Shown one piece after another: positions 35,092-45,887 of a stretch of DNA of 64,000 nucleotides. The DNA is taken from positions 2,269,501-2,333,500 of the forward strand of contig CM057465.1 of the NCBI GenBank assembly GCA_030035585.1, given 5' to 3'. The notes beneath the pieces are model-generated. The model had not been told where the DNA came from. It saw nothing but the letters and a program-made list of their open reading frames with translations, and did not search any database. Position numbers and translations under genes: made by a program. The DNA is from Dugong dugon. Lineage: Eukaryota; Chordata; Mammalia; Sirenia; Dugongidae. Each line of letters begins with the position of its first letter. Position 1 is the stretch's first letter.

Positions 35092-35490
35092 TGGTGGTTA
35101 GGTGCCATCAAGTTGATGCCAACTCATAGTCACCCCACATGATGGAGTAGAACTGCCCCACAGGGTTTTCTAGGTGTGAACTTTACAGAGGAGCCCTGGT
35201 AGTGCAGTGGTTAAAGGCTCGGCTGCTAACTGAAACCACCCAGCTGCTCCATGGGAGAAAGACACAGCAGTCAGCTTCCATAAAGATTACAGCCTTGGAA
35301 ACCCTGTAATGAGGCAGTTCTGCTCTGTCCTATAGGGTCACTATGAGTTGCAATTGACTTGACAACAATAGGTTTTAATCTTTATGGGAGCAGTTTGCCA
35401 GGTCTTTCTCCTGCGGAGTGGCTAGGTGGGTTAAACTGCCAACCTTTTGGTTAGCAACTGAGCGCATAACCATTGCACCACCAGGGCACC
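35092..35490 (-). mobile_element. AfroSINE, interrupted by a second AfroSINE
   Basis: Complement copy. The left half (35092-35189) runs from TTAGGTGCCATCAAGTTGAT to AACTTTACA. The right half resumes near 35376 with AATCTTTATGGGAGCAG and ends ACCATTGCACCACCAGGGC. Together they make one full SINE once the insert is removed. Confidence 0.9.
35190..35375 (+). mobile_element. AfroSINE nested in another AfroSINE
   Basis: Sense copy starting GGAGCCCTGGTAGTGCAGTG, with CATAAAGATTACAGCCTTGG and the TAGGGTCACTATGAGTTGCA tail. It lies inside the minus-strand SINE in opposite orientation. Confidence 0.92.
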
Positions 35491-35654
35491 TTATTATTAT
35501 TGTTGCTGTTGTTATTATTATTGTCATTGTTACTACTGTTATTGTTATTGTTGCTGTTATTATTACTGTCAATTACTTGGTTGTTATTATTCTTACTCTG
35601 ATTATGAAAGCTAAGAGCAGTTATCACCCGTAGTCAAGCAATCAGAAAACCACG

Positions 35655-36188
35655 TGTGAGTGTATAATTGATCATCTTTACTGTAAGATGTCCATGCGCT
35701 GTTTGGTCAAACACTAGTCCATATGTTGCTGTAAAGGTATTTACACGGATTAACATTAAAATCAGTTAACTTAAGTAAAGCAGATCACCCTCCATAAAGT
35801 GGGTGGGCCTCGTCCAATTAGTTAAAGGGCTTAAGAGGGGAAAAAATGAGGTTTCTCCAGAGAGAAGGATTCTGCCCCAAGTTGTAATGAGACACCCTGC
35901 TGGAATCTCTACCCCCACCGCCTGGTCTACAGATCTGGGGACACAAGACCACCAGAGTTTCCAGCCTGACCTACAGATTTTGGACTTGCCAGTTCCCAAG
36001 ATCAATTGAGAATTTCTTTAATAAATTTCTCAATAACTGGATAGATAGACAGGTAACAGAGGATAGATGGGCAGACAGACAGACAGAGACAGACAGGTAG
36101 GCAGGCAGACAGACAGATGACAGATATAGAGCTATATGTATGTATTTCTTATTGGTTCTGTTTCTCTGGAGAACTCAAAGACACTGCA
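35655..36188 (+). mobile_element. ERVL-type (MLT2-like) LTR
   Basis: Starts TGTGAGTGTATAATTGATCA and passes GTTTGGTCAAACACTAGTCC, AAGCAGATCACCCTCCATAA, GTGGGTGGGCCTCGTCCAAT and TTTGGACTTGCCAGTTCCCA. It ends with GGTTCTGTTTCTCTGGAGAA. It contains a GATA/CAGA microsatellite at 36035-36125. No duplication could be confirmed and no internal retroviral genes are attached. Confidence 0.85.
36035..36125. repeat. GATA/CAGA microsatellite
   Basis: GATAGATAGACAGG, then CAGACAGACAGAGACAGACA, lying at the A-rich end of the LTR. Confidence 0.9.
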
Positions 36189-37366
36189 AATATCAATTTC
36201 TGTGTCATTTTTAGCTAAGTATTTCATGTCCCTCAAGTTGTAAAAGGGGCTTTTATGTTGGATCAGCCGGCAGGTTGTTAGTCTTGCGTGGAGCTCCCTC
36301 TTCAAAGCGGCCCCCATGTGGGAGGTGCCGGACTCAAGGCCGCCGTGCACGGATGGGGGCCTGGGAGTGCCAGGGGAGCCCATCCTGGGCCCTGGGCTGC
36401 AGGGAGGCCTCCAGCTTGCAGGCAGAGGGCTCCCTTTGTGTAGAGAAGAAAAGCCTGGGGCTTCATCCAGAAAATGTTATTCCCAAGACCCTTATGTCCA
36501 TAGACAACATGCGAAAAGTCAAGCGAAATGGATTCAGAGATTACCGACTTTTATTTAAGGCCAAGTGTATTTTTGCACGATCAGCTGGTGAGGACTACAG
36601 CTGGCTCGGTGAGTGGTGAGCAGTAAACTCGGGCTCTTTTCAGACCCTCGAATTGGGCCTGTGGCAGAGAGCGGCGTCCGGGAGATTCAGGCATCACCTG
36701 CAGAGCTAAATAACCCATTTCAGTCAGCTCAGTGTTGCGTGGAGATCAAGCAGTGAGTTGGAAGACAAGAGCTCTTGAGAGCACAAAATCACTTCTGTCT
36801 GGAAACGGTGCGACAGGAAGGTGGCGTGGAGTCATTGTGACCCCAGCAGGAGAATCCAGGTGCACAGCTACCTGCACCCCTATGTCTGATCCCACCAACA
36901 CCACCATACCCCCACGCCACCCTGCAGGGGGCATTGGGCAGGGTGGCCCCTTGGAATATTCTGCTTTGAAGATGGGCAGAAAAATATGTCAATTCTTTGT
37001 GGGTTTGGGTTTGACTCCTTCACAATTCACCCCACTCCTGCATTTACTTATCCATTTATTCAGAATCAATCCATCCCCAAGCTCTCTGCCTGGCCCCAGT
37101 TCTGCTGAGAATGGGGGCCAGCTCATGCCTGGGCCTGCTCTCTGTAGCTAGTAAAATGCGGTCATCCTCTGACAAGTGCTTCCCTCTCTTCAGCTCAGCC
37201 TCTCTGCCCGCCTCTGCCTTCATCCAGTCCCCAGGCTGGCTCTGGAGGACGAGGTTACTTTATAAGGGGAGTTGCTTCTAGACAGCAAAGGGAAACAAGA
37301 GAGAAAAGGATGCCCCAGTCCGGCACAGTGAGGAAGGACATGGCAAATGAGGTAGAGCAAGGAAAT
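36189..37366 (+). other. Unique DNA with a possible conserved block
   Basis: No repeat recognised. A 114-codon open frame (36275-36619) ends beside a GTGAGT donor-like site at 36609-36614, but the upstream side lacks a convincing polypyrimidine-AG acceptor. 36460-36620 is treated as a possible conserved element. Confidence 0.45.
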
Positions 37367-37491
37367 TGTTGTGGATAGAATTGTGTCCCCAAAAAGACAT
37401 GTTGGAGGTACCTCTGTACCTGTGAACATGGCCTTGTTTGGAAGTAGGGTCTCTGAAGATGTTATCAGTTGGCATGAAGTCATACTGGAAT

Positions 37492-37662
37492 ACAAAAAAA
37501 AAAAAACAACCAGTTTCCTTCGAGTTGATTCCAACTCAGAGTGACCCTATAGGACCGAGTAGAACTGTTCCATGGGGTTTCCAAGGAACAGCTGGTGGAT
37601 TCAAACTGCCAACCTTTTGGTCACCAGCCAAGCTCTTAACCACTGTGCCATCAGGGCTCCAG
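37492..37662 (-). mobile_element. AfroSINE with 11-bp target duplication
   Basis: Complement copy from the A-rich left end (complement of the T-rich tail) to CTGTGCCATCAGGGCTCC. It is flanked by CATACTGGAAT at 37481-37491 and 37663-37673, inside the MaLR LTR. Confidence 0.95.
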
Positions 37663-37673
37663 CATACTGGAAT

Positions 37674-39823
37674 GTTGTTGTTGTCATTGTTAGATGCCCT
37701 AGAGTCAGTTCTATAGCAATCCTCTGTACTACAGAACGAAACACTGCCTGGTCCTGTACCATGCTCACAATGGTTGCTATGCTTGAGCCACTGTTGCAGC
37801 CACCGTGTAAATCCATCCCATTAAGGGTCTTCCTCTTTTTCCCTGACCCTGTACTTTACCAAGCAGGATATCCTTCTCCAGGGACTGACCCCTCCTGATA
37901 ACATGTCCAAAGTACGTAAGATACAGTCTAGCAATCCTTGCTTCTAAGAAGCATTCTGGCTGTACTTCTTCCAAGACAGGTTTGTTCATTCTTTTGGCAG
38001 TCCATGGTATATTCAATCTCTTCACCAACACCATAATTCAAAGGCATCAATTCTTCTTTGATCTTCCTTATTTATTGTCCAGCTTTCCCATGCATATGTG
38101 GCAATTAAAAATACTATGCTTGTCATCTCATAACATGGATGAAACTGGAGGACATTATGCCAAGTGAAATAAGTCAATCACAAAAGGACAAATATTGTAT
38201 GAGACCTCTATTGTAAAAACCCATGAAAAAGTTCACACACAAAAAGTAACAACCTTTGTTGGTTACCAGAGATGAGAGGGGTGGGGGGGAAATACTACAT
38301 AGGCGATAAATAAGTGGTATCTTGGGTGAAGGGTGAGACAGTACACAATACTGGGGAAACCAGCACAACTTGTACAAGGAAAGGTCTTGGAAGCTCCATA
38401 GACACATCCAAACTCCCTGAGGGACTGAATTGCTAGGCGGAGGGCTGTGGGGACCATGGTCTAGGGGACAATCTAGCTCAATTGGCATAACACAGTTTAT
38501 AAAGGCAATGTTCTACATTCTACCTTGGTGAGTAGCGTCTGGGGTCTTAAAAGCCTGTGAGCAGCCATCTAAGATACTCCACTGGTCTCATCCCTTCAGA
38601 AGCAAGGGAGAGTGAAGAGAACAAGATACAAGGAAAAGATTAGTCCAAAGGACTAATGGACCACAGCTATCAAGGCCTCCACCAGACTGAGTCCAGTACA
38701 GCTAGATGGTGCCTGGCTACCACCACTGACTGCTCTGACCGGGATCAAAGCAGAGGGTTCTGGACAGAGCTGGAGAAGGATGTAGAACAAAATTCTAACT
38801 CACAAAAAAAAGACCAGATTTACTGGCCTAAAGGAGACTGGAGAAACCCCAAGAGTATGGCCCCCAGATACCCTTTTAGCTCAGTGGTGAAGTCAATTCC
38901 GAGGTTCACCGTTCAGCCTGGAAGTGGACAGCCCCATAAAACCAAATGGGACTAATGAGGCACAGCAGTCCAGGGACAAGGGCTAGAAGGCAGAAGGGGA
39001 CAGGAAAGCTGGTGATAGGGAAGCCAAGGTTGAGTAAGGATAATGTTGATGTATTGTGAGGTTGTTAACCACTGTCATACAGCAACATGTGTACTAACTG
39101 TTTAATGATAAACTATTTCATTCTGTAAGCCTTCATCTAAAGTGAGAATAGCAGCACAATTGGAAGACCATAGTCAATGTCACTGAACTGTGCATGTAGA
39201 AATTTTTGAAATGGTGTATTTTGGCTACGTATATTTTCACCAAAAAAAACGGTCGAGAAGGGAGTGGGTTGACACGTTGTGGGGTTGTTAACCAATGTCA
39301 TAAAACAATATGTGTTCTGACTGTTTAATGAGAAACTCTTTGTTCTATAAACCTTCACCTGAAGTACAATAAAAAAAAAAAAAATACTATGCTTGGGTCA
39401 GGCCCACCTTAGTCCTTAAAGTGATATCTTTGCTTTTTAACACTTTCAAGAGGTCTTTTGCAGCAGATTTGCCCCAAACACTGTGTCATTTGATTTCTTG
39501 ACCACTGCTTCCAGGGGTGTTGATTGTGGATCCAAGTAAAATGAAATTCTTGACAACTTCAATCTTTTCTCCATTTATCGTGATGTTGCTTACTGGTCCA
39601 GTCGTGAGGATTTTTGTTTTATGTTGAGGTGTCATCCACATTGAAGGCTATGGTTTTTGATCTCCATCAGCAAGTGCTTCAAGTCCTCTTCACTTTCAGC
39701 AAGCAAGGTTGTGTCATCTGCATAATGTAGGTTGTTAAATGAGTCAGTCTCCAATCCTGATGCCCCGTTCTCCTTCATATAGTCCAGCTTCATAGAGTGT
39801 TCCTATAGTCAAGCTGGACTATA
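37674..39823 (-). mobile_element. RTE-clade LINE, interrupted by an L1; ends in a micro-inversion
   Basis: Complement copy: 37674-38122 (3' end, TTGTTGTTGTCATTGTTAGA, to the C-terminal coding part) and 39396-39823 (GGTCAGGCCCACCTTAGTCC, up to the reverse transcriptase motif region near TGTGTCATCTGCATAATG, the complement of YADD-coding sequence). A 5' truncation follows. It is flanked by CATACTGGAAT (37663-37673 and 39824-39834). At its 5' end a 12-bp inverted repeat (ATAGTCCAGCTT at 39779-39790, AAGCTGGACTAT at 39811-39822) suggests a tiny 5' inversion. Confidence 0.93.
38123..39379 (+). mobile_element. L1 LINE, 5'-truncated, two-module 3' UTR
   Basis: Begins in the last codons of ORF2 (ATAACATGGATGAAACTGGA; MRPLL-type end near 38198), then the 3' UTR with both terminal modules and a poly(A) at 39371-39384. 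The duplication AAAAATACTATGCTTG flanks it (38107-38122 and 39380-39395); the A's overlap the tail, so at least 12 bp are certain. It is inserted in the RTE copy in the opposite direction and is among the younger insertions here. Confidence 0.96.
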
Positions 39824-39835
39824 CATACTGGAATA

Positions 39836-40112
39836 GGTTGTTGGAATTCTCACTTTCCATGCTGAAGACCCAGGTTCCACTCCTGGCCAAAGAGCTTCAT
39901 GCACAGCCACCACCCATCTGTCAGTGGAGGCTTGAGTGTTGCTATGATGCTGAACAGGTTTCAGCCCAGCTTCCAGGCTAAGACAGACTAGGAAGAAAGG
40001 ACTGGCAATCTACTTCCAAAAACCAGCCAATGAAAGCCCTGTGGATCTCAACATCTAGTCCCATTGTGCACAGGGTCCCTATGAGTTGGTGGCCGACTTG
40101 GCAGCTAACAAC
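39836..40112 (+). mobile_element. tRNA-Gly-derived SINE
   Basis: Diverged Gly-tRNA-like head (GTTGTTGGAATTCTCACTTT, then CCCAGGTTCCACTCCTGGCC), body CAGTGGAGGCTTGAGTGTTG and AGACTAGGAAGAAAGGACTG, tail CAGGGTCCCTATGAGTTGG and GCAGCTAACAACAA. It directly follows the third CATACTGGAAT. Confidence 0.88.
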
Positions 40113-40386
40113 AATCCAATCTGAAAGGTGTCCTTAAAAATGCAGAGAAGAGACACAGAGAGACACAGAGGGGAGACGGCAACGGGAAGATGGAGGAGGA
40201 GACGGAGTGATGTTACCACAAGCCAAGGATGCCTGGGGCTTCCAGAAGCCGGAGAAACTAGAAGGGATTTTCCCCTAGAGCATGACCCTGCTGACACCCT
40301 GAATTCGTACTTCTGGCCTCCAGAGCTGTGAGAGAACAGATTTCTGTTTGTCTGAGCCCCCCAGTGTGTGGGACTTCATTCTGACC

Positions 40387-41633
40387 ACCCCAAGACGTCC
40401 CTGCCAAGTGACATCCAGATGCTCACCTTCCCTACTCTTGGGATGGCCTGTGAGGCGGGGGCTCTGTGCTGGTCTCCACCTGTGTGGGAGAAGCCCCCTG
40501 TCATCTGAGGGTGGCCCAGTGTCCCAACGTCACCTGGTGTCACCCAGGGGAAGCTGATTAGGGGTGTCCTGCCTCCTTAGTGCCTTGGGTGGAGGAGACA
40601 AAGAGGCTGCTTGGCCGGGTGTGGCTGGGGGGACTGGGTGTCCCTGTGTCCCCTAGCAGAGCTGCAGAGGGCTGAAGAGCAGGGAGAGGGGAAGAAAAAT
40701 GTAAGCATCCAGGAATTTATTCAGAAGAAGTTGCATTGCCCAATCCAGATGGATTAAAAAGAGATTCCACAGAGCCAGCTTTTGAGCTAAGGCAGGAATC
40801 TGAGGGCGGTGAGAGGGGCGCCCAGGACCTTGACATCAGTGAGGCCTGGTGAGTGAGGGTCAGCGGCCGCCACTGGCCAGACAGCTGGAGAGGGCACAGT
40901 GGACTCTTGAGTGCTTTTGTTGCTTTTGGAAAACAAGGAATCTACCCCAAATCCAAGGTCGTTTATGACCCAAGTGCGCGGAAGCCAGTGCTGGCTGGGG
41001 CCTGCACAGCCACACAACCCCCACCCCCACATCACCACTAGGTCACCACACGCCCTGAGATCTCCAATCTCAGCACATATCCTAGAGCCCGAGCCCATGG
41101 AGCAGGACCTAATCCATCCAGAGCATCCTTACAGGCTGGGGAGAGCACACTCCTGAAGCCCCACGAGGATCCAGGACCACAGATGCCCAGTGGCTGGCTG
41201 GAGTGGGAACCAAGTGACCTCTCACTGACGCTCTCCCCAAGGAAAGGGTCTCTCCATGGGGACAGGGTCCTCCACGTGGTGTTTGACTGCACAGCCATCA
41301 TATGGGGAAAGCTTCCCCTTCATCTCCCGGGCCAGCAGGAGTCTCCTGGAACCAGAGGATCTGACTCAAATTCAGGGCATTCAGCAGCTCTGTGCGTGGA
41401 CAATGCTGAGACCGGCACTGACTATGGAGGACCAGGCAGGAGTGCCCCTCCCGGCCTCCCTGGGGTGGAGGGACTTGTCTCTGGTCTTCCCCCTCTCAGC
41501 TTGTCCCTCTCCCTCCCCAGACCCTGAACTCCAGGGCTGGCTCCACCATGATTTATCCTACACCCCTTGCATCATCCCCGCAGGTAGTATCCCAGTGAAT
41601 GTGTGTGGAGTACACGAGCTCAACAATCTGAGG
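40387..41633 (+). other. Unique GC-rich DNA, no gene recognised
   Basis: No repeat family seen. Open frames of 60-135 codons lie in conflicting frames with no domain. Confidence 0.5.
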
Positions 41634-41975
41634 TTGTTGTGGTGGTTAGTTGCCATCAAGTAGGTCCCTGACTCGCAGTTGACCCCATGCACGAAGGAAG
41701 AAAACATTGCCCAGTCCTGCACCATCCCCATGAACAGTTGCAGATCGGACTGTTGTGATCCATAGGGCTTTCAAGAGCTGATTTTAAGAAGTAGATTGCC
41801 AGGTCTTTCTTCCTAGTCTGTTTTAGCCTGGAAGCGCCACTGAAATCTGTTCAGCATCACAGCAACACACAAGCTTCCACTGACAGACAGGTGGTGTCTG
41901 TTCATGTGATGTATTCGCTGGGAATGGAACCTGGGTCTCCCACATGGAAGGCCACTGAAGAACCACTATCCACAG
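41634..41975 (-). mobile_element. tRNA-Gly-derived SINE
   Basis: Complement. Left end TTAGTTGCCATCAAGTAGGT is the RTE-like tail; right end TCGCTGGGAATGGAACCTGG and AAGGCCACTGAAGAACCACT is the diverged tRNA-like head. Confidence 0.87.
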
Positions 41976-42169
41976 CTGTAGCTTTAGTTTATAGATTACA
42001 AAACGGAGAACCAGCAACTATCAGCCTGTTATCCAAGATCCGGGCCTCTCAATTCCTAGTCCATTTCCAAAAGTATTTTTCTCCTATTAAGGCCCAGCTT
42101 TCAGCTAGACACCAGGAGGACGTGAAGAACAATGAGCTGTTCCCCTCGCCTTGTCAAGGAATCTAATTC

Positions 42170-42720
42170 CGAAGCAGGCGTGAGGCAAAAGCCCACACAA
42201 TCCGACAACATGTGATAATGCCCAACAACCAGTTAGAAGGCACAATGGGAGGGAAGGGCCCATTTACAAGAGCAACAAAAGAGATAAAATACCCATGAAT
42301 AAATTTCACAAGCAATGTGCAAAACCTGTATGAGGGGAACTCCAAGGCATTCATGGAAAAACCAAAAGCAAATCTCAGCAAATGAAACTTGGCAAGTATA
42401 GGAAAACATCCTATCACAGAGATGTCAATTCTAAGTGAATTTATAAACGTAATGCCAGGACTATAAAAATACTAGCAGGTTGTTTTCACTGAGATTAGTC
42501 AAGGTGGTTTTAAGTTCATATGGAACGTAAAGCAAAAATAGCCAGAAAAAAACGGAAGAAGAGCAGGGAAGGATTAGCTCCACGAGATACTGAGCACACC
42601 AGGAAGGCTCAAGTCAACCACTGTGGTGTGCAGTGCCAGGGACAAACGGGACAAAGGACAGACTAGGAGCCCCAGAGACAGATGTGAGACAAGAAGCCAT
42701 CTCTGTGAGCACTTCTCATG
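42170..42720 (+). mobile_element. Old L1 (L1M-like) ORF2 fragment
   Basis: Sense orientation, strongly decayed. GATAAAATACCCATGAATAA, TGCAAAACCTGTATGAGGGG and GTTCATATGGAACGTAAAGC correspond to the ORF2 region after the reverse transcriptase core (compare 53740-54000 on the other strand). 41976-42169 is unassigned. Confidence 0.7.
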
Positions 42721-42784
42721 AGGTGGCAGGAATATGAATCATGGGGAAAAAAGGGGCTCATCTGAGGCCCCACAGAACCTCCCC

Positions 42785-42850
42785 AGCCACCACCCATAGC
42801 CTTGTGCATGTGTGCACATGAGCATGTATACATGTGTGCACACATGTCCC
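42785..42850. repeat. TG/CA-rich microsatellite
   Basis: GTGCATGTGTGCACATGAGC, then GTGTGCACACATG; short and imperfect. Confidence 0.8.
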
Positions 42851-42907
42851 AGGCTTCCCCAGGGCCACATGGGAGAAGCCCCAGTGAGCTGCCATGTTCC
42901 CCCACTA

Positions 42908-42946
42908 TCTGAGTCACCTAGGGCTTCTGTAACAGAAATATCACAG
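42908..42946 (-). mobile_element. MaLR LTR end fragment
   Basis: CTAGGGCTTCTGTAACAGAA, then ATATCACAG, equals the start of the complement-oriented MaLR LTRs at 14150, 19747 and 30752. It stops where the RTE begins; the rest of the LTR was not found to the right of the RTE. Confidence 0.7.
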
Positions 42947-43575
42947 TTGTTGTTGTTGTTAGGTGCCACCCAGTAGCCTCTGACTCATAGCGACCTTACA
43001 TATAACACAAGGAAATGTTGCCCGCTCCTGCACCATCCTCACAATTGTTGCTGTGTTTGAGCCCATTGTTGCAGCCACTATATCAATTCATTTTGTTATT
43101 TTCATTGTCCCACTACTTTACCAAGCATGATGTCCCTCTTCAGGGATTGCTGTTGTTGTTAGGTGCCATTGAGACAATTCCAACTCATAGCTAACCTGTG
43201 TGGAACAGAATGAAACACTGCCCAGTCCTGCACAATCCTCACAATCATTCCTATGCTTGAGCCCATTGTTGCAGCCACTGTGTCAACCCATCTCCTTGAG
43301 GGTCTTCCTCACTTTCACTGACTCTCTACTTTACCAAGCACGATGTCCTTCTCCAGGGATTGATCCTTCCTGACAACACATCCAAAGTATATGAAACGTA
43401 GTAATCTTACCATCCTTGCTTCCAAGGAGCATTCTGGAAGCACTTACTCCAAGACAGATTTGTTTGTTCTTTTGGCAGCCCATGGTATATTCAATATTCT
43501 TCTCCAACACCACAATTTAAAGGCATCCATTCCTCTTCAATCTTCCTTATTCAATGTCCAGCTTTCACATGCATA

Positions 43576-44900
43576 TTAGGCGATTGAAAACACCAAGGCT
43601 TGGGTCAGTTGCACCTTAGTCTTCAAGGTGATATCTTTGCTTTTCAACACTTTAAAGAGGTCTTTTGCAGCAGATTTGTCCAATGTAATGCTTCTTTTGA
43701 TTTCCTGACTGCTGCATCCATGAGTGTTGATTGTGTATCCAAGTAAAATGAAATCCTTGACAACCTCAATCTTTTCTCCATTTATCATGATGTTGCTTAA
43801 TGGTCCGCTTGTGAGGATTTCTGTTTCCTTTGTGCTGAGACGTAATCCATCGTGAAGGCTGTGGTCTTTGATTTTCAACAGTAAGAGCTTCACGTCCTCT
43901 TCACCCTCAGCAAGCAAGGTTGTGTCATCTGCATATCAAAGATTATTAAGTCTTCCTCCAATCCTGATGCCTGAGGCTTCTTCATATAGTCCAGCTTCTC
44001 AGATTATTTGCTCAACATACAGATTGAATAGGTATGGTGAAAGGATACAACCCTGACTCACACCTTTCCTGACTTTTAACCACGCAGTTTCCCCCTGTTG
44101 TGTTCTAACAACTACCTCTTGATCTATATACATATTCCTCATGAGCACAATGAAGTGTTCTGGAATTCCCATTCTTTGAAATGTTATCCATAATTTGTTA
44201 TGATCCACACAGTTGAATGCCTTTGTGTAATCAATAAAACACAGGTAAACATCTTTCTGGTATTCTTTGCTTTCAGCCAGGATCCATCTGACATCAGCCA
44301 TGACATCCCTTCTTTCACATCCTCTTCTGAATCCGGCTAGAATTTCTGGCAGTTCCCAGTCGATACACTGCTGCAGCAGCTTTTCAAGGATTTTCAGCAA
44401 AATTTTCTTGCTTGTGATATTGATGATATTGTTCAATAATTTCCACATTTGCTTGGATCACCTTTCTTGGGAATAGACATAAACATGGATCTCTTCCAGT
44501 CAGTTGACCAGGTAGCTGTCTTCCAAATTTCTTGCTGTAGACAAGTGAGCGCTTCCAGCACTGCATCTGTTTGTTGAAACATCTCAGTTGGTATTCCTTC
44601 GATTCCTGGAGATTTATTTTTCGCCAATGCCTTCAGTGCAGCTTGGACTTCTTCCTTCACCACCATCAATTCCTGATCATATGCTCCCTCCTGAAATGGT
44701 TGAACATCGACCAATTCATTTTGGTATACTGATTCTGTATATTCCTTCCATCTTCTTTTGATGCTTCCTGTGTCGTTTATTTTCCCTGTAGGATCCTTTA
44801 TTATTGCAACACGAGGCTTGAGTTTTTTAAGTTCTTTCAGCTTGACAAATGCCGAGCATGTTCTTCTCTTTTGGTTTTCTATCTCCAGGTCTTTGCACAT
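43576..44900 (-). pseudogene. RTE reverse transcriptase, broken
   Basis: Reads in three overlapping or adjoining frames: 44900-44433, 44448-43999 and 43917-43576. Visible in order are KSPGIEGIPTEMFQ, STDWKRSMFMSIPKKGDPSK, AGFRRG, LCFIDYTKAFNCVDHNKLW (an Asn replaces the second Asp of the usual AFDCVDH) and GVSQGCILSPYLFNLY. The catalytic YADD is encoded at 43924-43935. A TGA stop (43936-43938) sits directly before it where the copy at 61505 has CGA. The frames end in DFILLGYTINTHG and the thumb-like region. It is not functional. Confidence 0.92.
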
Positions 44901-45326
44901 GTCATTGTAATACTTTACTTTGTCTTCTTAAGCCGCCCTTTGAAATCTTCTGTTCAGCTGTTTGCCCTCATCATTTCTTACTTTTGCTTTAGCTACTCAA
45001 CATTCAAGAACAAGTTTCAGAGTCTCTTCTGACCTCCATTTTGGTCTTTTTTTTCTTTTTAATGACCTCTTGCTTTCTTCACATATGATGTCCTTGATGT
45101 CATTCCACAACTCACCTGGTCTTTGTTCATTAGTGTTCAACGTGTCATATCTATTCTTGAGATGGTCTCTAAATTCAGGTGGGATATACCAAGGTCGTAC
45201 TTTGGCTGTGGTGGACTTGCTCTAATTTTTTTCAGTTTCAACTTGACCTTGCATATGAGCAATTGGTGGTATGTTCTGAAGTTGACCCCTGTTCTTGTTC
45301 TGACTGATGATTTTGATTTTTTCCAT

Positions 45327-45887
45327 AGATCTCATAAAAATCAATATCCTAGGCACTAGTGAGATGAAATGGACAGTATTGACCATTTTGAATCAGGCAA
45401 TCATATGGTCTACTATGCCTGGAATAACAACTTGAAGAGGAATGGCATTGCATTCTTCCTCAAAACTAACATTTCCGGATCTTTCCTGAAGTACAATGCT
45501 GTCAGTAATAATATCCATACACCTATAAGGAAGACGAGTTAATGCACCTATTATTCAAATTTACACTCCAACCACTAAGGCCAAAAAGGAAGAAATTGAA
45601 AATTTTTACCAACTTCTGCAGTCTGAAATTGATCGAACATGCAGTCAGGATGCATTGATAATTACTGGTGACTGGAATGTGAAAGTTGGAAACGAGGAAG
45701 GATTGGTAGCTGGAAAATATGGCCCTGGTGATAGAAATGATGCCAGAGATCCCACAATAGAATTTTGCAAGGTCAATGACTTCTTCATTGCAAATACCTT
45801 TTTTCACCAACATAAATGGTGACTATACCCGTGAACCTCACCAGATGGAATACACAGGAATCAGGATAGAGACAATAGAAAAGATCT
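45327..45887 (+). pseudogene. RTE endonuclease region (inverted 5' part), broken
   Basis: Translating the plus strand gives an APE-type endonuclease with stops and indels: QIYTPTTKAKKEEIENFYQ near 45560, then SEIDRTCSQDALIITGDWN (the GDWN motif corresponds to GDFN of L1) near 45625, then GDRNDARDPTIEFCKVNDFF near 45730. The SDH-type C-terminal part is missing because the inversion point cuts it off. Confidence 0.88.

Larger units (their letters stand above)
35045..35590. repeat. (TTA/TTG)n trinucleotide tract split by SINEs
   Basis: TTATTATTACTGTTATTATT-type repeats occur on both sides (35052-35090 and 35491-35575) of a SINE-in-SINE insertion. Probably a single microsatellite or A-rich tail region before insertion. 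Confidence 0.8.
37367..40386 (+). mobile_element. MaLR (MLT1-like) LTR, split by nested insertions
   Basis: Pieces at 37367-37491 (TGTTGTGGATAGAATTGTGT, then CATACTGGAAT) and about 40113-40386 (AATCCAATCTGAAAGGTGTC, CCACAAGCCAAGGATGCC, TACTTCTGGCCTCCAGAGCT, GTGAGAGAACAGATTTCTGT) join to the normal MLT1 order. About 2.6 kb of younger insertions lie between them. Confidence 0.9.
43149..45887 (-). mobile_element. RTE-clade LINE with 5' inversion (twin priming)
   Basis: The 3' part lies on the minus strand (43149-45326: 3' end, C-terminal region, reverse transcriptase). The 5' part lies on the plus strand (45327-45887: endonuclease region). The two parts stop at the same point of the RTE sequence: the minus part begins at ATGGAAAAAATC on its sense strand and the plus part ends GAGACAATAGAAAAG. 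A 7-bp duplication AGGGATT (43142-43148 and 45888-45894) flanks the whole unit. This is the classic product of twin-primed reverse transcription. Confidence 0.93.

Noticed and set aside
36275-36619. Protein-coding exon of 114 codons
   Set aside because: A donor-like GTGAGT is present, but there is no convincing acceptor and no protein family is recognisable; kept only as a finding to test.
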